From contig NZ_JAPNTZ010000022.1 of assembly GCF_026626335.1 (NCBI RefSeq), positions 1 through 64,000 on the forward strand: DNA of 64,000 bases, in the 5' to 3' direction. Source of the stretch: Paractinoplanes pyxinae. Its GTDB lineage: Bacteria > Actinomycetota > Actinomycetes > Mycobacteriales > Micromonosporaceae. The first letter of the stretch is position 1. Every line of letters begins with the position of its first letter. The position numbers were made by a program, and so were the translations under genes. This document shows positions 52,811 through 60,900 of the stretch, piece after piece. Below the pieces are notes generated by a model. The model ran no database searches. It saw nothing but the letters and a program-made list of their open reading frames with translations, and had not been told where the DNA came from.

Positions 52811-53023
52811 ATGACAGGTCCAGCCCAGACCGAGGAGCGGCTCTCGGAGGTGCGGTTCCTGACCGTGGCCGAGGTGGCCGCCCTGATGCGGGTTTCCAAG
52901 ATGACGGTCTATCGGCTGGTCCACGGGGGCGACCTCACAGCCGTACGGGTCGGGCGGTCCTTCCGGGTGCCTGAGCACGCCGTCCACGAGTACCTGCGCG
53001 GCGCCTTCTCCCAGACGGCCTAG
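52811..53023 (+). CDS. Excisionase-family helix-turn-helix protein
   Basis: A 70-residue MerR-like winged-helix DNA-binding protein: FLTVAEVAALMRVSKMTVYRLVHGGDLTAVRVGRSFRVPEHAVHEYL. It is close to mycobacterial Rv0500A and like it lies just upstream of the bS22 gene. It is distinct from BldC, though of the same fold class. A GAGAAAGG site lies upstream. The target is unknown. Confidence 0.92.
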   Translation: MTGPAQTEERLSEVRFLTVAEVAALMRVSKMTVYRLVHGGDLTAVRVGRSFRVPEHAVHEYLRGAFSQTA

Positions 53024-53032
53024 GGCCCGCAC

Positions 53033-53056
53033 CGGGGTCGTTTTGGCTCGACCCCG
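53033..53056 (+). terminator. Hairpin after the HTH gene
   Basis: An 8-bp stem CGGGGTCG/CGACCCCG with an 8-base TTTTGGCT loop, 10 bases after the stop; no T run, so termination is uncertain. Confidence 0.4.
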
Positions 53057-53186
53057 CAGGGGCCGGTACGCTGGTGCGGTTGGCTCCCGGCTGTGGTAGC
53101 GCCGGGGGCTGTCGATTCAGATCGGAATCGGGCCGCCGCACCCGGCGTGCCCGCTCCGAGCCACCAGGTTTCGAGAGGCTTTTCGT

Positions 53187-53288
53187 ATGGGCTCCGTGGT
53201 CAAGAAGCGCCGCAAGCGTATGGCGAAGAAGAAGCACCGCAAGCTGCTGCGCAAGACCCGCGTCCAGCGTCGCAAACTCGGCAAGTAA
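53187..53288 (+). CDS. Small ribosomal protein bS22
   Basis: A 33-residue, extremely basic protein ([18 protein letters not shown] ... VQRRKLGK; more than half Lys or Arg) that matches the actinobacterial 30S protein bS22, also annotated as an AURKAIP1/COX24-domain protein (Rv0500B equivalent). It is easily missed because of its length. A GAGAGG site lies upstream of the ATG. It stands between the HTH gene and the epimerase exactly as in mycobacteria. Confidence 0.95.
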   Translation: MGSVVKKRRKRMAKKKHRKLLRKTRVQRRKLGK

Positions 53289-53363
53289 CCTGCGGTTGGG
53301 TCTCCACCCAACCGGGCAGGTTCTTGCCGTGAGCACCCGCACGCATCGGAAGGTGCGCCCGAC

Positions 53364-54425
53364 GTGACCTCTCCGCCCCGCGTCGTCGTGGTCACCGGAG
53401 TCAGCCGATATCTCGGCGCCCGCGTGGCCGCTCGTCTCGCCGCTGATTCCCGGGTCGACCGTGTCGTCGGCCTGGATCCGCACGAACCGCCCACAGCTCT
53501 GCGTGAGCTGCTGGCCGATGTCGAGCTGATCCGGGCCGACGCCCGCGCGGCGTCGGGCGCCCTGGCCGACCTGGGCGCCGAGGCCGTCGTGCATCTCGCG
53601 GTGACCAGCGCGCCCGACCAGCACGGCCGGGCGGCGATGAAAGAGCAGAACGTCATCGGCACGATGCAGCTGCTCGCGGCCGCCCAGGCCGCACCCCGGT
53701 TGCGCAAGCTCGTGGTGCGTTCCTCGACGGCCGCCTACGGTGCTTCCTTCCGCGACCCCGGCGTCTTCACCGAGGACACCGAGCCGCGGGCCGTGCCGCG
53801 TGGCTCGTTCGCCCGCGACATCCTCGACATCGAGGGCTACGTGCGTGGCTTCCGCCGCCGCCGGCCCGAGGTGTCGGCCACCGTGCTGCGGTTCGCGCCG
53901 TTCATCAGCTCCACCGCCGACACGACCCTGACGCGCTACTTCGCGCAGCCGGTCGTGCCGACCGTGCTCGGGCGCGACGCCCGGCTGCAGTTCGTCCACG
54001 TCGACGACGCCCTCGAGATCCTGCACCGCTCGGTCATCGAGGAGCATCCGGGCACTTTCAACGTGGCCGGCGCCGGCATTCTCGCGCTGTCCCAGGCCAT
54101 CCGCCGGGCCGGTCGCATCTCGGTGCCGCTGCCCGAGGGCACGCTGTCGACCCTGGCCGGCGTGGCCCGCAACGTGGGCATCGGCCAGATCGGCTTCGAC
54201 CAGATCGACCTGTTCGTGCACGGCCGCGTGGTCGACACGAGCCGGCTGGTGGCCGAGTTCGGCTTCACGCCGCGCACCACGGCCGAGTCCTTCGACGACT
54301 TCATCCGGGGCCACGCCAACGGCTCCTCGATCACCGCCGACCGGCTGGCCGCGGCCGAGCAGGCGATCCTCGACGGCGTCCGCCGGGTACGGGCCGGCGC
54401 GGCAGCCGGAGGTGACCGGCGTTGA
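53364..54425 (+). CDS. NAD-dependent epimerase/dehydratase
   Basis: A 353-residue extended SDR with the NAD motif TGVSRYLG (residues 10-17), an AVVHLAVT segment, the S-x24-YGASF-like catalytic region (VVRSSTAAYG) and a sugar-nucleotide binding C-terminus. It matches Rv0501 (galE2). The YxxxK catalytic pair is not obvious: the Tyr region lacks the Lys at +4, so activity is uncertain. It is coupled to the acyltransferase by a four-base overlap. Confidence 0.85.
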   Translation: MTSPPRVVVVTGVSRYLGARVAARLAADSRVDRVVGLDPHEPPTALRELLADVELIRADARAASGALADLGAEAVVHLAVTSAPDQHGRAAMKEQNVIGTMQLLAAAQAAPRLRKLVVRSSTAAYGASFRDPGVFTEDTEPRAVPRGSFARDILDIEGYVRGFRRRRPEVSATVLRFAPFISSTADTTLTRYFAQPVVPTVLGRDARLQFVHVDDALEILHRSVIEEHPGTFNVAGAGILALSQAIRRAGRISVPLPEGTLSTLAGVARNVGIGQIGFDQIDLFVHGRVVDTSRLVAEFGFTPRTTAESFDDFIRGHANGSSITADRLAAAEQAILDGVRRVRAGAAAGGDRR

Positions 54426-55423
54426 GCCAGGACGAATTCCGGGGCATGCTGCCTGGGCAGGCCGAATTCACCCTGCCCCGGCCGGCCGAGCCGGCCCGGG
54501 TCAACGGCCGACGCCCGATCCCGGAGGTGCCGTCGATGAACGGGGGACCCCACTCCGCCCCGGAGGAGCGACCGGACCCCATCGACGTGTGGGATCAGCG
54601 TGTCGCCCGCGGCCTCGCCTTCCTGCGCCGCCGTTTCACCGGCAACTACGAGGTCGACGAGTTCGGCTTCGACCCGGAACTCAACGACGCCGTGTTCCAG
54701 CCGCTGCTGCGGGTGCTCTACCACGACTGGTTCCGCACTGAGGTGTACGGCATCGAGAACGTGCCCGCCAAGGGCGGCGCGCTCGTGGTGGCCAACCACT
54801 CGGGCACGCTGGCGCTCGACGCGCTCATGCTGGGCGTGGCCATCCGCGACCAGCACCCGGAAGAGCGGCACCTGCGCCTGCTCGGCGCCGACCTGGTCTT
54901 CCGCATGCCGGTGGTGAGCGAGCTGGCCCGCAAGTCGGGCGCGACGGTGGCCTGCAACCCGGACGCCGAGCGGCTGATGAGCACGGGCGAGCTGGTCGGC
55001 GTCTTCCCCGAGGGGTTCAAGGGCATCGGCAAGCGCTTCGCCGACCGCTACAAGCTGCAGCGCTTCGGACGCGGCGGCTTCGTCTCGGCCGCGCTGCGCA
55101 CCGGCACCCCGATCGTCCCGGTGGCGATCGTCGGGGCCGAAGAGATCTATCCGATCCTCACCGACGTCAAGCCGCTGGCCCGCCTGCTCGGTGTGCCGTA
55201 CTTCCCGGTCACCCCGACGTTCCCGTGGCTGGGCCCGCTGGGCCTGGTGCCGCTGCCCAGCAAGTGGCTGATCCAGTTCTGCCCGCCGATCCCCACCGAG
55301 CACCTGACCGAGCTGGCCGACGATCCGATGGTCGTCTACAACCTGGCCGACCAGGTCCGCGAGACCATCCAGGCCACGTTGCTCGAGTTGCTGGAGAAAA
55401 GGCCCGACCCCTTCGGGCTGTGA
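54422..55423 (+). CDS. PlsC-type acyltransferase
   Basis: A 333-residue 1-acyl-glycerol-3-phosphate acyltransferase-like protein. The catalytic motif NHSGTLALD (NHx4D) and the substrate motif VFPEGFKG are present, with an N-terminal 60-residue Pro-rich tail. TTG 54422 overlaps the epimerase stop; a later ATG (54537) is possible. It corresponds to Rv0502. It probably works on membrane lipid synthesis. A strong hairpin follows. Confidence 0.88.
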   Translation: MSQDEFRGMLPGQAEFTLPRPAEPARVNGRRPIPEVPSMNGGPHSAPEERPDPIDVWDQRVARGLAFLRRRFTGNYEVDEFGFDPELNDAVFQPLLRVLYHDWFRTEVYGIENVPAKGGALVVANHSGTLALDALMLGVAIRDQHPEERHLRLLGADLVFRMPVVSELARKSGATVACNPDAERLMSTGELVGVFPEGFKGIGKRFADRYKLQRFGRGGFVSAALRTGTPIVPVAIVGAEEIYPILTDVKPLARLLGVPYFPVTPTFPWLGPLGLVPLPSKWLIQFCPPIPTEHLTELADDPMVVYNLADQVRETIQATLLELLEKRPDPFGL

Positions 55424-55470
55424 GTCGATAACGCTTCAGCGTGACGGCTCGTGAGCCTACAGTGAAAAGT

Positions 55471-55508
55471 GAGGGGCGGCCCCGGGTAAAATCCCGGCAC
55501 CGCCCCTC
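55471..55508. terminator. Bidirectional terminator between acyltransferase and rsbN
   Basis: A 9-bp outer stem (GAGGGGCGG/CCGCCCCTC) continued by an inner CCCGG/CCGGG-type pairing with an A/T-rich loop, between convergent genes. Confidence 0.7.
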
Positions 55509-55534
55509 GCCATGTCTGGCCTTCTTCTCAGGTG

Positions 55535-56743
55535 TCAGTCGCTTCCGAAGATGCCGCCGAGCAGGCCGCTCAGCCCGCCGTCCTCTTCCACACCCGGCAC
55601 CTGTTGCTGCTGCTGCGGGGCTTCGTCGACCGGCGGGTCCGACTGCACCGGGGTGCCGCCGAGCGGCAGGTCCGGCATCAGCGACGGCGTCCGCTTCGGC
55701 ACCGGCTGCTTCGCGTCGGCCGAGAGGGCCGGCGCCACCGCCGGGTCACTCACCCGCGGCGCCTTCGGGCTCTTCTTGACGTCCGGTGCGGTGGTCCGCG
55801 GAGCCTGCTTGCCGCTGTGCCCGGACGAGCGCGGCGGCGCGGCCTGCTTGTCCGCGTCGTCGTGGTCGGCCGCGCAGCCCTTGAGCTTGGGACCGAGCTT
55901 GTCGACGCCCGCCGAGACGGCGTTCTCGCAGCTCAAGCTCTTTCGCAGACTCTCCGCGCGGTCGCTCACCGACTCGAGCAGCCCGATCGACGCCTGCGCC
56001 CGCTCCTGGTTGGGAGCGGACAGCTTGTTCATGGCCGGGAACAGCGTCCGGCGCTGCTGATCGACGAACGAGTCGATCGTGGCCAGCGGCTTGTTGTCCT
56101 TGCGGGCCACCGCCGCGGTGGTCAGCAGCTTGACGCCCTTGCGGGTGTCCGCGTCCATGTCGTCGAGCACGCCACCGAAGCCGGTGTCGCTGCCCGGCAT
56201 GGCGGCCGCCTCGGTCAGCCGGGTGCGGGCGAAGTCCAGCGACAGCTGCCCCCGGGTGACGTCCGAGCCGGCCATCGCCAGCTGGGCCCGTTCGGTCGAG
56301 CGCTTGACCCCGTACAGGGCGTCGCCCGGTGATGCGTTCTCGCTAGCCGCGGAGATACCGGAGACCGCCAGCGCGCCGGCGGCCACTCCCATGACGATGG
56401 CGCCCCGGGCCCGGATGCGGCCGCCGTGGCCGAGAAGACCGTGGCGGAGCCCACCGCTGCGGACCGCCGCAGCCGGTTCGGGCTCGGCGTCGGCGGCCGT
56501 CGCGGTGTGGCCGATGCCGTCCCGCTCGGCCGTGGCGACCAGCATGGCCCGCAGGCCGGTGCGGAACTCGGGTTCGACCCGAGCGGCCGGCCGCGCCGCG
56601 GACAGGCTGCTGCCGATGGCGACCAGCTCGGCGAGCTGCTCATCGGCCGGGCCGCGGCTGTGGTGCCGGCGGCCGCCGGTGTTCTCGTCGAGAAGCTCCG
56701 CGAAGCGCTCGGCGCTCCGCTTGTCGAAGAAATCGAAGTTCAC
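55535..56743 (-). CDS. rsbN: Anti-sigma factor RsbN-like protein (DUF5667)
   Basis: In Streptomyces RsbN is the membrane anti-sigma factor of BldN, encoded next to bldN. The 402-residue protein has a cytoplasmic N-terminal domain with the RFAELLDE motif (residues 12-25), one membrane helix near 118-138 (AIVMGVAAGALAVSGISAA), a DUF5667 external domain (ASPGDALYGVKRSTERAQLA) and a Pro-rich tail. GTG 56743 is favoured because GGGAGG lies 8 bases upstream. A BldN-type promoter precedes it, fitting feedback control. Confidence 0.85.
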   Translation of the reverse strand: MNFDFFDKRSAERFAELLDENTGGRRHHSRGPADEQLAELVAIGSSLSAARPAARVEPEFRTGLRAMLVATAERDGIGHTATAADAEPEPAAAVRSGGLRHGLLGHGGRIRARGAIVMGVAAGALAVSGISAASENASPGDALYGVKRSTERAQLAMAGSDVTRGQLSLDFARTRLTEAAAMPGSDTGFGGVLDDMDADTRKGVKLLTTAAVARKDNKPLATIDSFVDQQRRTLFPAMNKLSAPNQERAQASIGLLESVSDRAESLRKSLSCENAVSAGVDKLGPKLKGCAADHDDADKQAAPPRSSGHSGKQAPRTTAPDVKKSPKAPRVSDPAVAPALSADAKQPVPKRTPSLMPDLPLGGTPVQSDPPVDEAPQQQQQVPGVEEDGGLSGLLGGIFGSD

Positions 56744-56843
56744 CGCGGGCACCTCCCCTCGCTCGTGAATGTCTCACCGGCAGCATCGCCGGCGGTCGCG
56801 ACGAAACCGGTGCCCGGCCGGGCCGCCCGGGGTCGCACTCGGA

Positions 56844-56872
56844 CAAACGCGCGACACGCGTCCCCGGTTACG
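56844..56872 (-). promoter_or_regulatory. Candidate BldN-dependent promoter of rsbN
   Basis: On the minus strand CGTAAC, 17 bases, CGTTTG. The BldN consensus as I recall it from Streptomyces is CGTAAC at -35 and CGTTGA at -10 with about 16 bases between. It lies about 100 bases before the rsbN start. The sigma factor would then drive its own inhibitor. Confidence 0.6.
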
Positions 56873-57002
56873 GGAACCGACGGCTCACATCGGGTAAAAG
56901 GCGGATGTCCCGTCACGCCGAGTTTGCGGTTGGCGTGCCCTTCTGGCCCTCGCCTGCGAGGCCGTTCGAAGGCGGCGGCTGAGTGCCGCTCGGTGCAGGC
57001 GG

Positions 57003-57950
57003 TCACGCCTGAAACCCGTCCGGCAGCAGCCGCGCCAGCGCTCGAACCGCGCGGTACTGCAGTGCCTTGATCGCGCCCTCGTTCTTGCCCATGGTCTGTG
57101 CGGTCTCGGCCACCGAGAAGCCCTGCAGGAACCGCAACACGATGCACTCCTGCTGTTCTGGGTTGAGCTGCTTGACCGCGGTGAGCAGGGCGACGTTGGT
57201 GATGTGGTCGACCACCGACGATTCGGGGCTGCCCTCGGGCCCGCGGGCCTCGCGGTCGGCGTCGAGCACGTCGCCGGTGGTGACCTCAAGGCGGTACCGG
57301 CCCGACTTGAAGTGGTCGGCGACCAGGTTGCGGGCGATCGTGACCAGCCAGGCCCCCAGGTCGCGACCCTGCCAGGTGAAGCTGCCGATGCGCTTGAGCG
57401 CGCGCAGGAACGTGTCCGAGGTCAGGTCCTCGGCGAGCTGGCGGTTGCCGACCCGGAAGTAGACGAACCGGAAGACAGTGTCGACGTACCGGTCGTAGAT
57501 CAGGCCGAACGCCTCGGCCTCGCCGGCCTGGGCCCGCTCGACCAGCGCCCACACCTCGGCCGCGGCGTCGCCCGGGTCGGGCCGGGCCGGATACTTGGGC
57601 GGCTCGGCGTCGCGCTGCGGGCCGGTGGTGCTCTGCGACGGCACCACCACCGTCTGCTCGCCGACGGCCGGCGCCTCGGGCAGGTTGCTGCGCTGACCGG
57701 CCGTGGGCTGGGCGGGCATGGGTGGACGGCCGGGCACGGCCACTCGGCCGCCTCCACTCATGGGCTTGGCGTTACCGGTGGGCGGCAGCCGGTGGCCCGG
57801 CGACTCGTTGATGTGCGGGCGGTTGCGGGTCCGCTTGGGGCCGTCGCCGCGAATGGTGTTGGCGATCATGCCGTCGACCGAGTGGCGGAGGCCCGTCAGT
57901 CCGTCGGCGAGGGAGCGGCTGTACGGATCCCCGGCGTAAACATGACTCAC
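57003..57950 (-). CDS. bldN: ECF sigma factor BldN
   Basis: BldN controls aerial and spore development genes in Streptomyces. The 315-residue protein has a disordered 130-residue N-terminal extension, as in BldN, which is made as a pro-protein, then sigma region 2 (AFGLIYDRYVDTVFRFVYFRV...AEDLTSDTFLRALKRIGSFTWQGRDLGAWLVTIARNLVADHFKS) and region 4 (QQECIVLRFLQGFSVAETAQTMGKNEGAIKALQYRAVRALARLL). GTG 57950 has AGGAGG 5-6 bases upstream. The neighbouring rsbN, rex and hemA match the Streptomyces bldN locus. In a sporangium former, it is a likely developmental regulator. Confidence 0.93.
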   Translation of the reverse strand: MSHVYAGDPYSRSLADGLTGLRHSVDGMIANTIRGDGPKRTRNRPHINESPGHRLPPTGNAKPMSGGGRVAVPGRPPMPAQPTAGQRSNLPEAPAVGEQTVVVPSQSTTGPQRDAEPPKYPARPDPGDAAAEVWALVERAQAGEAEAFGLIYDRYVDTVFRFVYFRVGNRQLAEDLTSDTFLRALKRIGSFTWQGRDLGAWLVTIARNLVADHFKSGRYRLEVTTGDVLDADREARGPEGSPESSVVDHITNVALLTAVKQLNPEQQECIVLRFLQGFSVAETAQTMGKNEGAIKALQYRAVRALARLLPDGFQA

Positions 57951-58301
57951 TGCGCCTCCTCGACCCGGCGGCTCTGCTCCGACTGCTGATCCGTCCCGCC
58001 AGACAGGGATATGCAGTTTCTTCGTGCTTGTGGCACAGCGGCCTCCTCGGGATGAGGGGTGATCACTCATAGCAAAAGGGGTGAAGTGGCCCGCGATACT
58101 GCCGACCGACCTCACCCAGGGTTTTGGAGTCCGTTACTTAGACGCGAAGTATCACGGACTCCGAATACGCGGAGTCGCACACCGTGTGCGCTGCGCGAAA
58201 AGTGTACGAAGTGGCGCAGACGCGACACAAGGAACGTCTGACACGATGACCGACAGGGGTACCCGCGCGACGGACAAGCTGTCCGGCGTCCCCTTCCGTG
58301 G
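57951..58301. promoter_or_regulatory. 351-base bldN upstream region with palindromes
   Basis: It separates bldN from the divergent ligase. Visible are a nested palindrome GGAGTCCGT-TACTT-N7-AAGTA-N2-ACGGACTCC (about 58124-58162), a further GGAGTC copy near 58171, the palindrome GCACACCGTGTGC (58177-58189), and GGTGATCACTC near 58056. The core ACNC-N-GNGT of the third matches the middle of the BldD box; the outer bases differ. These are operator candidates; the bldN promoter itself was not identified. Confidence 0.45.
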
Positions 58302-59789
58302 ATGTTTGTGCCAAACTCGTGCCTCGTGGACGAAGCAGCCCGCGATCCGGTCGCCGAGGCGGCCGCGCGCCGGCCCGGCCACCCCGCCCTCATCACCGGC
58401 GAGTCCGTTCTGACCTGGTCCGAGGTTGATCGGCGAGTGACCGCGGCGGCCCGCCACATAGCCCAGATCGTGCCGCCGGGCGGCCGGGTGGCGATCGTGC
58501 TGGGCACGTCGGTGGACTTCGTCGTCACCTATTTCGGGGTGCTGCGGGCCGGGCGGGTGGCCGTGCCGCTCAACCCGGCCTACTCGGCGGCCGAACTCGA
58601 CTTTGCGGTCGCCGACGCCGACGCCGGGCTGGTGGTGACCGAGGGGCTCGACCTGAACCGGGAAGGGTCGGGCGGCCCGTTGCCCGGGGTGGCCACGCAC
58701 GACCTGGCCGTGCTGCTCTACACCTCGGGCACGAGCGGCCGGCCCAAGGGCGCGATGCTCACCCACGCCGCTCTGGCCGCCAACCACGATCAGCTCGACG
58801 CGATCGACCCGGCGGTGGTCGGCCCGGACGACGTCGTGCTGCTCACGGTGCCTCTGTTCCACGCCTACGGGCTCAACACCGGCCTCGGCTCGGTCGCCCG
58901 GCACGCGGCGACCGGGGTGCTGGTCGACCGGTTCGACCCGGGCGCCTCGCTGGCGGTGATCGCCGACCGCGGCGTGTCCGTCGTCGTCGGCGTACCGGGA
59001 ATGTATTCGGCTTGGTCGCGACAGCCCGGAGTGGAAACCGCACTACGCAGCGTGCGCACCGCCGTGTGTGGCGCCGCTCCGCTGTCACCGGACGAGATGG
59101 CCCGCTTCGGCGCCGCGACCGGCAAGAGTGTCCTGATCGGTTACGGGCTGACCGAGACCGCCCCGGTGCTCACCACCACGGCGGTCAGCGACCGTGGCAA
59201 GCCCGGCTCGATCGGGCGGCCGCTGCCCGGTGTCTCGCTGCGGCTGCGGTCCGCGGCCGGTCAGGTGCTCTGGGAGGACGGCACGATCTCGCCCGAGGAA
59301 GACCTGGCCGAGCTCGACCTCTCCGTGGAAGATGTGGCCGGCACCGACCCGGGAGAGATCGTGGTGCGCGGGGCCAACCTCTTCTCTGGCTACTGGCCCG
59401 ACGGGCGGGGCGGGCCGGACGCGGACGGCTGGTGGGCCACCGGCGACGTGGCCTACGCCGACGGCGACGGCGATCTGCACCTGGTCGACCGGGTCGACGA
59501 CCTGATCCTGGTGCACGGCTTCAACGTCTATCCGGCCGAGATCGAGCGGGTGCTGGCCGGGCACCCCGGGGTGGCCGAGTCGGCCGTGGTCGGGGTGCCC
59601 GACGATGAGGCCGGGCAGCGGCCGCACGCGTTCGTCGTGGCCGCCATCGACCCGCCGCCCACACCGGCCGAGCTGCAGGTCTACTGCGCCGCCCACCTGG
59701 CCCGGTTCAAGCTGCCGAGCGTCGAGCTGGTCCGTGAGCTTCCCCACTCGGCCACCGGCAAGGTGCGCAAGAGAGAATTGAAGCCGTGA
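58302..59789 (+). CDS. Acyl-CoA ligase (AMP-binding family)
   Basis: A 495-residue adenylate-forming enzyme. The P-loop-like motif LLYTSGTSGRPKGAMLTH (about 137-154), the YGLTETAP core, GWWATGDVAYADGDGDLHLVDRVDDLI and the C-terminal Lys (ATGKVRKREL) are all present, so it should activate a carboxylic acid as an acyl-CoA or acyl-AMP. The chain or substrate is not known. The start may instead be GTG 58326. It overlaps the next gene by four bases. Confidence 0.88.
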   Translation: MFVPNSCLVDEAARDPVAEAAARRPGHPALITGESVLTWSEVDRRVTAAARHIAQIVPPGGRVAIVLGTSVDFVVTYFGVLRAGRVAVPLNPAYSAAELDFAVADADAGLVVTEGLDLNREGSGGPLPGVATHDLAVLLYTSGTSGRPKGAMLTHAALAANHDQLDAIDPAVVGPDDVVLLTVPLFHAYGLNTGLGSVARHAATGVLVDRFDPGASLAVIADRGVSVVVGVPGMYSAWSRQPGVETALRSVRTAVCGAAPLSPDEMARFGAATGKSVLIGYGLTETAPVLTTTAVSDRGKPGSIGRPLPGVSLRLRSAAGQVLWEDGTISPEEDLAELDLSVEDVAGTDPGEIVVRGANLFSGYWPDGRGGPDADGWWATGDVAYADGDGDLHLVDRVDDLILVHGFNVYPAEIERVLAGHPGVAESAVVGVPDDEAGQRPHAFVVAAIDPPPTPAELQVYCAAHLARFKLPSVELVRELPHSATGKVRKRELKP

Positions 59790-60034
59790 GCCGAGTGACC
59801 TTGATCAGCCGCGACGGCTGCCACCTGTGCGAGGAAGCCGAAGCAGTCCTCGACCGGATCGTTCCGGGCCAGTGGGTGCGGGTGGACATCGCGTCGTCGA
59901 TCGAGCTGGAACGCGACTACGGCGACCGGGTGCCGGTGGTGCTGCTGGACGGGGCCGAGCACGGCTACTGGCGGGTCGAGGAGTCCCGGCTGCTGCGCGA
60001 TCTGGCTCGACAGCCGGGGGAGCCCCGGCTGTAG
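59786..60034 (+). CDS. Glutaredoxin-like protein
   Basis: An 82-residue thioredoxin-fold protein of the DUF836 group with a CHLC redox motif (residues 12-15) and the cis-Pro loop RVPVVLLDG. It is a cytosolic thiol oxidoreductase or mycoredoxin-like protein; in mycobacteria Rv0508 has this position. The GTG overlaps the ligase stop. Confidence 0.88.
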   Translation: MSRVTLISRDGCHLCEEAEAVLDRIVPGQWVRVDIASSIELERDYGDRVPVVLLDGAEHGYWRVEESRLLRDLARQPGEPRL

Positions 60035-60044
60035 GTTCTTGGCC

Positions 60045-60686
60045 GTGACGCGTACTCACCTGGTCTGGGACTGGAACGGAACCCTGCTCGACGACCTCAG
60101 CCTGGTCGTCTCGTCGACCAACGAGGCCTTCGCGGCGGTCGGCGGGCGCGCGGTCGACGCCGACGAGCATCGCAGCCGGTTCCGCCGCCCGGTGGCCGAG
60201 TTCTACGCCGAGATCCTCGAGCGGGCGGTCGACGAGGAGGAGTTCGGCCGGCTCGACCGGATCTTCCACGACGCGTACCGGCTGGGCCTGACCGACATGG
60301 CGCTGGCGGCGGACGCGACGGCGGCGCTCAAGCAGTGGCCGGGCACGCAGTCGCTGCTGTCCATGTGGTTCCACAGCGAGCTGGTGCCCGCCGTCGAGAC
60401 GTACGGGCTGGCCGGGGTCTTCACCCGGGTCGACGGGCTGCGAGCCGAGCTGGGCGGCCACCTCAAGGCGGGTCATCTGGCCGAGCACCTGGCCGGGCTG
60501 GGTCTGACGGGGGAGCAGGTCGTGCTGATCGGTGACTCGCTGGACGACGCGGCCGCGGCCGACGCGGTCGGTGGGCAGATCGTCCTCTACACCGGCGGGT
60601 TCACCGACCCGTCCCGGTTACGCGCGTCGGGTCGTCCGGTCGCGGACAGTCTGGTCGAAGCGGTCACGATCGCCCGTACGCTGTAG
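60045..60686 (+). CDS. HAD family phosphatase
   Basis: A 213-residue haloacid dehalogenase-like hydrolase, with the catalytic motif WDWNGTLLDD (nucleophile Asp, then Asn in place of the usual DxD second Asp: DWNGT), SMWFHSELVPAVETYGLAGVF, and the metal motif LIGDSLDDAAAADA. The DWNG motif occurs in a subgroup of this family. GTG 60045 is preferred because TAGGTT lies 7 bases upstream (leaderless-type); TTG 60039 is possible. Confidence 0.87.
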   Translation: MTRTHLVWDWNGTLLDDLSLVVSSTNEAFAAVGGRAVDADEHRSRFRRPVAEFYAEILERAVDEEEFGRLDRIFHDAYRLGLTDMALAADATAALKQWPGTQSLLSMWFHSELVPAVETYGLAGVFTRVDGLRAELGGHLKAGHLAEHLAGLGLTGEQVVLIGDSLDDAAAADAVGGQIVLYTGGFTDPSRLRASGRPVADSLVEAVTIARTL

Positions 60687-60786
60687 CAGGGTGGTCGGGG
60701 CTGGTCAGAACGGGGCATACTTCAACCGGCCGGGATCAATAGCACGCCAGATGATCTTTGTCCACCCGCTCCACCAAGATCGCGAT

Positions 60787-60815
60787 TTGTGCACACCTTC
60801 ACAAGCGCCTACTCT
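60787..60815 (+). promoter_or_regulatory. Rex operator overlapping the rex promoter
   Basis: TTGTGCACACCTTCACAA (60787-60804) matches the Rex operator TTGTGAAnnnnTTCACAA with few mismatches. TTGTGC at 60787 also serves as a -35, with TACTCT at 60810 as -10 after a 17-base spacer, so Rex bound here would block RNA polymerase. The rex ATG is 85 bases further on. Confidence 0.85.
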
Positions 60816-60900
60816 TTGATTCCGGAGAGCCCCGGTAGCACAGCCGGTTCAGCCAGGCGCCCGAGGGCTCAGGTTCGCCACCTCGTCGGCACGGAGTCAG

